This document shows, one piece after another, positions 1 to 5,399 of a stretch of 6,292 nt of DNA. The stretch is taken from positions 1 through 6,292 of the forward strand of contig WLEX01000075.1 in assembly GCA_009704065.1 (NCBI GenBank). Direction: 5' to 3'. The notes under the pieces are model-generated. The model did not search any database, was not told the DNA's origin, and saw only the letters and a program-made list of their open reading frames with translations. The position numbers were made by a program, and so were the translations under genes. Position 1 is the stretch's first letter. Every line of letters begins with the position of its first letter. The DNA comes from Actinomycetota bacterium (GTDB lineage: Bacteria; Actinomycetota; Acidimicrobiia; Acidimicrobiales; Ilumatobacteraceae).

Positions 1-663
1 ATCGGCACTGCGATCGTTTGGGCCAGGTTCAGCCGAACCAATTTGAATTTTGATTTCTTCTGCAGTGCGCTCACCAATTGCAACGCCATGTTCGCGACGC
101 ACATAACTTTGAATCGCCGCATCAATATCAAAACTTCCCACTCGAATAGCTTCGAGTGCCACTACGCCACCAAGACTGATAACAGCAGTTTCCGTAGTAC
201 CACCGCCGATGTCGATGATCATGTTTCCTACTGGCTCATCAACGGGAAGATTCGCACCAATAGCTGCAGCCATCGGTTGTTCTATGAGTTGCGCGTCGGA
301 TGCACCGGCGCGTCGCGTTGCATCGGTAACTGCTCTGCGTTCCACTTCAGTAATTGCTGATGGTACGCAGATAACAACTTTGGGGCGTGAAAACTTTGAA
401 ACACCAACACGTTGTAGCAAGAGACGAATCATTCGCTCCGTGATGTCGAAGTCGGTGATGGCTCCACCACGCAACGGTCGCACTGCGACAATGTAACTAG
501 GAGTACGACCAATCATGTCCCAGGCATCATGACCTGTGGCGAGCACTTCCCCCGATTGGCGATTTACGGCAATAACAGAAGGCTCATTGAGCACAATACC
601 TTTGCCCTTCATGTACACCAATGTGTTTGCTGTGCCAAGGTCGATTGCAAGGTCACGAGCCAT
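1..663 (-). CDS. mreB: Rod shape-determining protein MreB (partial, C-terminus beyond window)
   Basis: Bacterial actin homologue that forms membrane-associated filaments and guides the elongation machinery for lateral peptidoglycan synthesis. The visible 221 residues cover about two thirds of a usual MreB (around 340). Seen directly: phosphate-1 loop DLGTANT at residues 8-14, the stretch GIVLNEPSVIAVN at 22-34, RPLRGGAITDFD at 62-73, VPSAITEVERRA at 100-111, EQPMAAAIGANLPV at 128-141, and phosphate-2 loop DIGGGTTE at 151-158. The frame is open to base 1, so the C-terminal actin subdomain lies to the left. The ATG at 661-663 is chosen because MARDLAIDLGTANT matches the usual actinobacterial N-terminus; a weak AGG sits 5 bases upstream, and upstream ATGs are out of frame. 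It lies 33 bp after the small membrane-protein gene and is probably co-transcribed with it and moaE. The product call is secure. Confidence 0.96.
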   Translation of the reverse strand, partial: MARDLAIDLGTANTLVYMKGKGIVLNEPSVIAVNRQSGEVLATGHDAWDMIGRTPSYIVAVRPLRGGAITDFDITERMIRLLLQRVGVSKFSRPKVVICVPSAITEVERRAVTDATRRAGASDAQLIEQPMAAAIGANLPVDEPVGNMIIDIGGGTTETAVISLGGVVALEAIRVGSFDIDAAIQSYVRREHGVAIGERTAEEIKIQIGSAEPGPNDRSAD

Positions 664-681
664 AAATACCTACAAATTCAT

Positions 682-696
682 TGAACAACTTGTTCA
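682..696. repeat. 15-bp palindrome just upstream of mreB
   Basis: TGAACAA and TTGTTCA flank a single central base, giving a perfect 7-bp inverted repeat. It occupies nearly half of the 33-bp gap between the stop codon of the small membrane-protein gene and the mreB start. It could be an operator dyad or a weak RNA hairpin (5-bp stem once a loop is allowed). It resembles an actinobacterial SOS box (GAAC-N4-GTTC), but the spacer is 5 bases, so that reading is not supported. Confidence 0.4.
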
Positions 697-903
697 TTAC
701 TCTCGCCTGTCGTCGGGGTTATTGAAGTGCACCGAGTTACGGCGAGCTTCGGGTGAAAGAGCATCGATGTGGCGACGGAATTTTGCAATTCCGTCATCAA
801 TCCGAACTTTTCTGTTATCAAGATAAATCAGCACCAACAAAGTTGAGCCGGATAGAACAGCAAGAAATGCAAACAGTTCGGTAAGAAAAGAAACTGCGAT
901 CAT
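697..903 (-). CDS. Small single-pass membrane protein, unknown function
   Basis: A 68-residue protein I do not recognise as a named family. Residues about 4-28 form one hydrophobic segment (FLTELFAFLAVLSGSTLLVLIYL), followed by a charged, probably cytoplasmic tail of about 40 residues rich in Arg and Asp. The segment could be an uncleaved signal anchor. It is taken as real because its ATG overlaps the moaE stop codon in an ATGA (900-903), typical of translational coupling, and because the membrane-helix-plus-tail pattern would be unlikely in a shadow reading frame. It sits between moaE and mreB on the same strand. A role at the envelope alongside MreB is possible by position only. There is no strong ribosome-binding site, which fits coupling to moaE translation. 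Confidence 0.75.
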   Translation of the reverse strand: MIAVSFLTELFAFLAVLSGSTLLVLIYLDNRKVRIDDGIAKFRRHIDALSPEARRNSVHFNNPDDRRE

Positions 904-1382
904 GATGAGGTACCTGTCACTTGTTGTGGATTAACAATGCCGTGTGCACCGGTTCCCCAATCAGAACCTTCACGCCAATTTTCTTTCTTCCAAATTGGTG
1001 CACTTTCTTTTAATGCATCAATTGCAAAGCGAGCCGCATCAAATGCTGCGGGACGATGACCCGACGAGACTGCGACCACCACCGAGGACTCACTCAGTTG
1101 CAACTCTCCAATTCGGTGAAGAATGGCAATTCGTTTTGCATCGGGAAATCGATGCCGAGTCTCTATTGCAATCTTTTGGAACACGGGGAGCACAGCATCT
1201 TCATATGCCTCATATTCAAGCGATGTCACATCTGTGCGGCCATCTGCATAGTCACGTACGGTGCCTGAAAAAAGAACCACCGCACCGCAATCGGGACGCA
1301 CTGCCCAGGAATAGATATCACCTATGGGTAGCTCGGAGGTGGTCAGTGCGAACCATTCATCTCCAACCACGGGTACTTCCAT
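900..1382 (-). CDS. moaE: Molybdopterin synthase catalytic subunit MoaE
   Basis: The large subunit of molybdopterin synthase. With thiocarboxylated MoaD it inserts two sulfurs into precursor Z (cyclic pyranopterin monophosphate) to make molybdopterin in the cytoplasm. The 160 residues match the usual family length (about 150). Seen directly: GAVVLFSGTVRD at 33-44, LEYEAYEDAV at 55-64, HRIGEL at 89-94, SGHRPAAFDAARFAIDALK at 107-125 and SAPIWKKE at 127-134. By alignment with E. coli MoaE from memory, the catalytic lysines correspond to K125 and K132, and the conserved His-Arg pair to H109-R110, so the enzyme looks functional. No moaD or other moa/mog gene is visible. It is the first gene of the leftward cluster and diverges from the trypsin-like gene. 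The ATG at 1382 is preceded by TACGAT exactly 6 bases upstream, suggesting a leaderless transcript, although AGGG also lies close to the start. Confidence 0.95.
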   Translation of the reverse strand: MEVPVVGDEWFALTTSELPIGDIYSWAVRPDCGAVVLFSGTVRDYADGRTDVTSLEYEAYEDAVLPVFQKIAIETRHRFPDAKRIAILHRIGELQLSESSVVVAVSSGHRPAAFDAARFAIDALKESAPIWKKENWREGSDWGTGAHGIVNPQQVTGTSS

Positions 1383-1388
1383 TCCCTA

Positions 1389-1394
1389 ATCGTA
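1389..1394 (-). promoter_or_regulatory. Putative -10 element for moaE (leaderless start)
   Basis: On the minus strand TACGAT ends 6 bases before the moaE ATG, fitting a TANNNT -10 box with transcription starting at or next to the start codon. No good -35 is present at 16-18 bp; the nearest partial match is CTTGGC at a 15-bp spacing, beside the palindrome at 1418-1435. Confidence 0.45.
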
Positions 1395-1417
1395 CTCCTA
1401 CCCATATAGGCCAAGGC

Positions 1418-1435
1418 TGTGATGGCGCCATCACA
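1418..1435. promoter_or_regulatory. Perfect 18-bp palindrome, probable operator in the divergent intergenic region
   Basis: TGTGATGGCGCCATCACA is a perfect dyad without a loop, so it looks like a binding site for a dimeric regulator rather than a terminator. It lies mid-way in the 85-bp region between moaE and the trypsin-like gene. Its centre is 41.5 bases before the plus-strand GTG and 44.5 bases before the moaE ATG, where it would touch the -35 region of both promoters if transcripts are leaderless. The outer arms TGTGA/TCACA equal Crp-family half-sites, but they are separated by 8 bases instead of the usual 6, so the regulator cannot be named. Confidence 0.55.
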
Positions 1436-1452
1436 AGATGGAATTTCGCGAT

Positions 1453-1458
1453 TAGTGT
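1453..1458 (+). promoter_or_regulatory. Putative -10 element for the trypsin-like gene
   Basis: TAGTGT lies 9 bases before the GTG at 1468. It matches TANNNT and would give a leader of about 0-3 bases. No Shine-Dalgarno sequence precedes the GTG (the bases are TTTCTCCCTT), which supports a leaderless or near-leaderless message. No convincing -35 is seen; that region is taken by the palindrome at 1418-1435. Confidence 0.35.
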
Positions 1459-1467
1459 TTCTCCCTT

Positions 1468-2253
1468 GTGAGCGCCGACGATTTTGATTCCGAAAACTCT
1501 TCGCCCTCACCGGCATACGACCGGTCCTGGCGGCATCCTTCGGAAATAGCCAATGCCGCCCGCGTCGAACACCTTGCATCGACTCCTCCCGTTAGTCGCA
1601 GGCTCACGGCACTCACCGCAACCGTCAGTATCGTCGCCTCACTGGCCGTACTTGCCGTTGCAATTCCTAAAGGAATCAGTGCCTACCGCGACGATGTCGA
1701 GCCACTGTCTGTCAGTCGTGACACTGCCTCGCTGGTGAAAGGTTCCTTCGCTCAGAATTCCTATGTGCTGACGAGTAGCAAGGGGGAAACCTCTGCGCTT
1801 CATATTGGGCACGACTGTTGGATTGTGGCTTTAGAAGCAATTAACCCTGCCGAACCAATGCACCTCTCCCATCCGTCGACTTCTCACACTGCGGCCACTG
1901 TGATTGCCACAGATGAAGTTGCTGGTGTTGCAATTCTGAAAGCAAAAATGCAACCAGAAATGGCCCCTTCGGTGGACCCCGCTTCGCTTCTATCCATCAG
2001 CGCTCTCACAGATACCCCCGAATACCTCATTGCCGATTCTTTTCTGACACAGCATTTTTCACCAAGTATCAGCTTTAACAATGTGACGAAGGATCTTCCT
2101 ATCGATACAAGCGAGGTCATACGTGGTGTCGCATCAGTCGTCAATAAGAACGGCCAATTGGTGGGAATCGTTGTCCGTCGTAATCACGGAACATGGATGT
2201 TGAACGAAAACACCATCCGAAGCATTTTGACCAATGTGAACGTACAAAAGTGA
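1468..2253 (+). CDS. Membrane-anchored trypsin/HtrA-like protein, catalytic triad apparently lost
   Basis: A 261-residue protein: polar N-terminus with the motif DRSWRHPSE at 18-26, one membrane segment at about 46-66, then an external domain of about 190 residues. That domain follows the S1C (HtrA/DegP) trypsin pattern weakly. TVIATDEVAGVAILKAK (144-160) resembles the strand carrying the catalytic Asp. VASVVNKNGQLVGIVV (221-236) resembles the strand after the catalytic Ser. The C-terminus WMLNENTIRSIL resembles the closing helix. In this by-eye alignment the triad positions hold E123 (for His), G153 (for Asp) and G220 (for Ser), and the GNSGG signature is missing, so it is probably a non-catalytic binding or scaffold protein. 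No PDZ domain follows. The GTG is chosen because it is the first in-frame start and lies just after a -10-like box. The metalloprotease gene follows after 36 bp. The gene is likely real; the fold assignment is moderate. Confidence 0.75.
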   Translation: MSADDFDSENSSPSPAYDRSWRHPSEIANAARVEHLASTPPVSRRLTALTATVSIVASLAVLAVAIPKGISAYRDDVEPLSVSRDTASLVKGSFAQNSYVLTSSKGETSALHIGHDCWIVALEAINPAEPMHLSHPSTSHTAATVIATDEVAGVAILKAKMQPEMAPSVDPASLLSISALTDTPEYLIADSFLTQHFSPSISFNNVTKDLPIDTSEVIRGVASVVNKNGQLVGIVVRRNHGTWMLNENTIRSILTNVNVQK

Positions 2254-2277
2254 CCGCCATCTCTCTTCATCGCCGAA

Positions 2278-2283
2278 TAGCCT
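2278..2283 (+). promoter_or_regulatory. Putative -10 element for the metalloprotease gene (leaderless start)
   Basis: TAGCCT ends exactly 6 bases before the ATG at 2290, within the 36-bp gap after the upstream gene. There is no Shine-Dalgarno sequence before that ATG and no recognisable -35. It may add a promoter to read-through from the upstream gene. Confidence 0.35.
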
Positions 2284-2289
2284 GACCCT

Positions 2290-3471
2290 ATGTCCGATGG
2301 CGATATCACTCCTCCTAATCCGTTCGGCGGTATTCCCTTCCTCAACGACATGATGCGTGCCATGGGGCAACAAGGGCCGCTCAATTGGGACCTAGCTCTA
2401 CAATTCGCACAACTCGGTGCTGTGGGCGATACCCCAGACCCAGAACCCGATACCAAGACTCGATTGGCCTACAACGCACTTGCCGATATTGCCGACTTGC
2501 ATGTCCGAGCAATTACGTCACTCTCTACTGGCCCCCACGATCGACATACTGAAATCCTCACATCCACGAGAGCACGGTGGGCGCAGCGCACCTTGTCCGA
2601 TTTGCGACCTCTATTTACCAATCTCGCCACAGCTCTTGGTACGCGCGATACACCTGCAGAGACACCCGATGACCCTATGGCAGCAATGCTTGCCAATCTC
2701 ACAGGCATGATGGCCCCTTCCATGATGGGAATGTCGATTGGCTCCATGATTGGCTCGTTAGCCAGTCATGCACTGGGTCAATACGAACTGCCATTGGCAC
2801 GTCCCCATGCATCAGAAATTCTTATTGTCTCTTCATCAGTTGATTCGTTTGCACACGAATGGGAAATTGCAGAAGACGATATGCGCATGTGGGTTCTCAT
2901 TCATGAGCTCGCATCGCACGCAATCCTTCATTCACCAGCCATTACCGATGGTCTCACTGCATTAATTCAAGCTCACGTATCTGCATTTCGACCAAACCCC
3001 GAAGCACTGATGGACAGCATGAGTGACATCGATCCGTCACAAGACGATGCGATGGCGCACATTCAATCCATGTTCTCTGATCCCATGGTTTTAATGGGGG
3101 CGGTACGCACACCCGAACAAGAATCAATGGCACCCGTACTCGATGCGCATATTGCTGCTGTCTCGGGATACATCGATTTTGTTGTCGACACGGTGAGCGC
3201 ACAACTTCTCGGCGCATCATCCCCCATATCTGAGGCAGTACGTCGACGTAGGGTAAATGTGGGCAATAGTTCCCATCTTGTGCAACAGCTGCTTGGTATT
3301 TCGCAGAGTCGAGTGCAGCAACAACGTGGTCGAGCATTCATCGAAGGAGTTGTTGAACGAGAGGGCACTGCAGCTTTGCCACAGATGCTGACAGCAGCAC
3401 CTTTCCTCCCTACTCCGAATGAGATCGACGCTCCCGGTCTCTGGCTCGCACGGCTCGAGACCGAAAAGTAA
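2290..3471 (+). CDS. Zincin_2/DUF2342-family metalloprotease homologue with altered zinc motif
   Basis: A 393-residue soluble protein matching the actinobacterial 'zinc-dependent metalloprotease' (DUF2342, TIGR03624-like) family; the cellular role is unknown. Family-like features seen: N-terminal PFGGIPFLNDM and GPLNWDLALQFA (11-40); a Met/Gly-rich hydrophobic stretch at 139-163; LGQYELPLARPHASEILIV at 162-180; the putative active-site helix WVLIHELASHAIL at 201-213; RRRRVNVG after residue 310; and the C-terminal FLPTPNEIDAPGLWLARLE. The zinc motif reads H205-E-L-A-S209-H210. The residue expected to be the second His of HExxH is Ser, with His one place later. Some relatives, as I recall, also vary here (REAAHH-type), so activity is doubtful rather than excluded. 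ATG 2290 agrees with the family N-terminus. It follows the trypsin-like gene, and its last 62 bp overlap the transporter gene on the other strand. Confidence 0.88.
   Translation: MSDGDITPPNPFGGIPFLNDMMRAMGQQGPLNWDLALQFAQLGAVGDTPDPEPDTKTRLAYNALADIADLHVRAITSLSTGPHDRHTEILTSTRARWAQRTLSDLRPLFTNLATALGTRDTPAETPDDPMAAMLANLTGMMAPSMMGMSIGSMIGSLASHALGQYELPLARPHASEILIVSSSVDSFAHEWEIAEDDMRMWVLIHELASHAILHSPAITDGLTALIQAHVSAFRPNPEALMDSMSDIDPSQDDAMAHIQSMFSDPMVLMGAVRTPEQESMAPVLDAHIAAVSGYIDFVVDTVSAQLLGASSPISEAVRRRRVNVGNSSHLVQQLLGISQSRVQQQRGRAFIEGVVEREGTAALPQMLTAAPFLPTPNEIDAPGLWLARLETEK
3410..3471. other. 62-bp convergent (tail-to-tail) gene overlap
   Basis: The last 20 codons plus stop of the metalloprotease gene are read on the opposite strand as the basic C-terminal tail of the transporter. 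The metalloprotease C-terminus (LPTPNEIDAPGLWLARLE) looks family-conserved. The transporter tail is low-complexity Arg/Ser/Glu and probably arose by loss of an earlier stop codon. The two transcripts must be complementary over at least this stretch. Confidence 0.85.
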
Positions 3472-4648
3472 TTCCGCCCATCCGTACAAATGTGATGGTT
3501 CCGGCAATTCCCACGAACCCCACAATGGCAAAACCCAACCATCCCGCGGGAGAAAAGATCACTGGGATGATCCCGCCAATGACCCACGCCATTTGATTCT
3601 GGGTCTCAAATCTTGCAAAGGCTCGGCCTCTATTTGCATCGGGTGCCCCGCTTTGCACAGTTGCTTCAAAAGCCAACCGACCTAATGCAGCTGCTGCATT
3701 AACTAATGCTGCGAGCAAGATTCCGCCGACAACACGGTCGTACCATGCTGCACCGATACCCGCGATGCTGACAGCAATTAATGCCGCGAGCAACATCATC
3801 TCTACGCGCATGCGATGACGAACATGTGGGCCTGCAAAGTTTGCAGCCAGTGTGGCAAGGCCTGAGAGCGCAATTGCCAGTCCGAACCAGGCGGTGCCAG
3901 CAATTTCTCTGCGTAACCAAAAGGCCAAATGAAAGAACATAAATCCGACAACTCCGCGCAAGACTCGCATCGCCAAAGCCGCTGATAAAACCGAACTGGA
4001 ATGGAGTTCTTCTACTTCGGCACTAGTTGCAGCGGCTGCAGCAGTGACCACTTTGGGCAATCTGTATGCATTGAGAGCAGCAGCTAAAAACACCAACACA
4101 CCGAGCCCAAGCGTGGCTTGCGTACTGATCAATTGCAAAATAGCGGAAGGGACTGCCACCACAAATCCTGTGATTCCAGCAACTTGCCCAAGCTTGCTAT
4201 TGGCATCGACCAAACCCTCAGTTCCGGAAATTGTTCCAGGCACCAGAGAAGATTTTGCAATTGCATATGTCTTCGACAAAATCAGTGCCGCAAATGCCAA
4301 GGGAAAGAGAGTTAACGAATCAAGCGAGAACGCCATTCCGATTAGAACCGCAGCACGCAGGAGACCTACGAGCAACACCACCATGCGATGCCCACCACGC
4401 ATGCGATCAACTACTGGTCCAACGAAGGGAGCAACCACAGCGAATGGAGCCATGCTGACTGCTAAAAACAAAATCACTTTTGTGCGTGCTGCATCCGGAC
4501 TAATTGAAAGAAAGAGGGAATCAGCAAGCGCAACCGCCATGGCAGTTTCACCAGCCACCATCAGTGCATGCACTCGTGACAGGCGAACAAACGGAGTCAC
4601 CATTGGCAGTCCCGATGGAGACAGTTGGGGTTCTCGCGCGTTGGTCAC
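3410..4648 (-). CDS. Major facilitator superfamily transporter, substrate unknown
   Basis: A 412-residue inner-membrane protein with about 12 predicted helices in two halves joined by a loop near residues 200-220 (AAAAATSAEVEELHSS). The motif-A-like loop between helices 2 and 3 reads G77-P-V-V-D81-R82 then GGHR to R88, as in secondary MFS carriers. The tail after the last helix is short and strongly basic (RSRAVRARDRERRSHSE). Length and topology are typical. No substrate can be named, although efflux-type MFS proteins share this general look. Start: GTG at 4648, preferred over the ATG at 4603 because TAACAT lies exactly 6 bases upstream of it and no Shine-Dalgarno is present. It begins 9 bases after the RegX3-like stop codon, so read-through from the two-component operon is likely. 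Its 3' end lies antisense inside the metalloprotease gene. Confidence 0.9.
   Translation of the reverse strand: MTNAREPQLSPSGLPMVTPFVRLSRVHALMVAGETAMAVALADSLFLSISPDAARTKVILFLAVSMAPFAVVAPFVGPVVDRMRGGHRMVVLLVGLLRAAVLIGMAFSLDSLTLFPLAFAALILSKTYAIAKSSLVPGTISGTEGLVDANSKLGQVAGITGFVVAVPSAILQLISTQATLGLGVLVFLAAALNAYRLPKVVTAAAAATSAEVEELHSSSVLSAALAMRVLRGVVGFMFFHLAFWLRREIAGTAWFGLAIALSGLATLAANFAGPHVRHRMRVEMMLLAALIAVSIAGIGAAWYDRVVGGILLAALVNAAAALGRLAFEATVQSGAPDANRGRAFARFETQNQMAWVIGGIIPVIFSPAGWLGFAIVGFVGIAGTITFVRMGGITFRSRAVRARDRERRSHSE
3435..3463. repeat. Inverted repeat inside the convergent overlap
   Basis: CGGTCTC (3435-3441) and GAGACCG (3457-3463) can form a 7-bp GC-rich stem with a 15-base loop. It sits at the 3' end of the plus-strand gene, where a terminator would be useful. 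No T-run follows in either direction (AAAAG follows on the plus strand), and the repeat also encodes protein on both strands. A terminator role is therefore only a possibility. Confidence 0.25.
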
Positions 4649-4654
4649 GCGTAA

Positions 4655-4660
4655 ATGTTA
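4655..4660 (-). promoter_or_regulatory. Putative -10 element for the MFS gene (leaderless start)
   Basis: On the minus strand TAACAT overlaps the RegX3-like stop codon TAA and ends exactly 6 bases before the GTG at 4648. It fits TANNNT with transcription from the start codon itself. No clear -35 is seen at normal spacing. If real, the transporter has its own promoter in addition to read-through from the two-component genes. Confidence 0.4.
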
Positions 4661-5383
4661 CGCCGAACGCTGTTTGTCGTACTTGTATCCCAAGCCACGA
4701 ATAGTAATAATCCGTGTTGGATTCGCAGGGTCATCTTCAATCTTGGAACGCAAACGCTTGATATGTACATCGAGAGTCTTGGTGTCACCCACATAATCAC
4801 TACCCCACACACGATCGATGAGAGTTTCGCGAGGCAATACACGTCCGGCATTCGCCAACAAAATATGGAGAAGTTCGAATTCTTTCAGCGGCAACTGCTG
4901 TGATTCACCACGAATAACTACTTCATGTTGATCGGGATCTAGCGCAACATCACCTACTTCAAGTGAAGAGCCCGACAGTTCTCCGCCACGTTCGGTGGGA
5001 ACTCTTCGCATTACGGCGCGCATACGTGCTGTGAGTTCGCGAAGTCGATATGGCTTTGTGACGTAATCGTCTGCACCCACTTCAAGACCTACAACAGTGT
5101 CGATCTCGGCACCTTTGGCAGTCACCATAATGATCGGGGTTAATGTCTTTTTACGTAATTGACGGCACACGTCGATGCCAGACATTTTGGGCAACATCAC
5201 ATCGAGCAACACCAAATCGGGCTGCACTAAATCGAACATCTCAAGAGCTTGCATTCCATCACGTGCAACTTCTACTCGAAATCCTTCGCGCTTTAGTCCC
5301 ACCTGTAATGCCTCGATAAACGACTCTTCGTCTTCCACCACGAGCACCGTGGGCATTCCATTTGTTGTTCGTGCGTTCACCAT
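4658..5383 (-). CDS. regX3: RegX3-like response regulator (OmpR/PhoB family)
   Basis: A cytoplasmic DNA-binding response regulator, partner of the kinase encoded just upstream. As 241 residues from the ATG at 5383: receiver domain about 10-125 with acidic pocket E17-D18, phospho-acceptor D61 in LLDVMLPKMSG, T88 and K110 in DDYVTKPY. A winged-helix domain of about 140-236 follows, with LPLKEFELL, GRVLPRETLIDRVWG, the recognition-helix region VGDTKTLDVHIKRLRSKIE and the closing TIRGLGYKYD. This closely resembles mycobacterial RegX3, a regulator of phosphate-limitation genes; the same regulon here is an inference. Start: 5383 has AGG close upstream and leaves 16 bp after the kinase stop. The ATG at 5356 (MPTVLVVEDE, 232 residues) fits the usual RegX3 N-terminus equally well. 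The further in-frame ATG at 5458 would run into the kinase gene and is unlikely. Confidence 0.93.
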   Translation of the reverse strand: MVNARTTNGMPTVLVVEDEESFIEALQVGLKREGFRVEVARDGMQALEMFDLVQPDLVLLDVMLPKMSGIDVCRQLRKKTLTPIIMVTAKGAEIDTVVGLEVGADDYVTKPYRLRELTARMRAVMRRVPTERGGELSGSSLEVGDVALDPDQHEVVIRGESQQLPLKEFELLHILLANAGRVLPRETLIDRVWGSDYVGDTKTLDVHIKRLRSKIEDDPANPTRIITIRGLGYKYDKQRSA

Positions 5384-5399
5384 GCACCTACATCGTGCC

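Noticed and set aside
682..696. Palindrome before mreB as a LexA/SOS box
   Set aside because: The actinobacterial SOS box needs GAAC-N4-GTTC; here the spacer between GAAC and GTTC is 5 bases, and mreB is not an expected SOS gene.
1418..1435. Palindrome as a standard Crp binding site
   Set aside because: The half-sites TGTGA and TCACA are present, but the spacer is 8 bases rather than 6, which changes the face of the helix. It is kept as an operator of unknown partner.
944..1471. Plus-strand open frame of 175 codons opposite moaE
   Set aside because: It is antisense to a strongly supported moaE, rich in His/Arg/Pro without domain-like features, and would cover the divergent promoter region.
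2700..2760. Recurring CATGATGG/CATGATTGG as a DNA tandem repeat
   Set aside because: The copies are few and imperfect, and are explained by the Met/Gly/Ser-rich hydrophobic segment they encode.
3435..3463. Hairpin as an intrinsic terminator
   Set aside because: Its stem is only 7 bp with a 15-base loop, no T-run follows in either direction, and the bases are coding on both strands. It is listed as a repeat only.
3063..3587. Minus-strand open frame of 174 codons across the convergent junction
   Set aside because: It is antisense to the conserved metalloprotease C-terminal half, Cys/Ser/Arg-rich and with no family features.
4044..4796. Long plus-strand open frame of 250 codons
   Set aside because: It lies antisense to the clear MFS and RegX3-like genes and its product has no recognisable domain; it reflects the codon pattern of the real genes.
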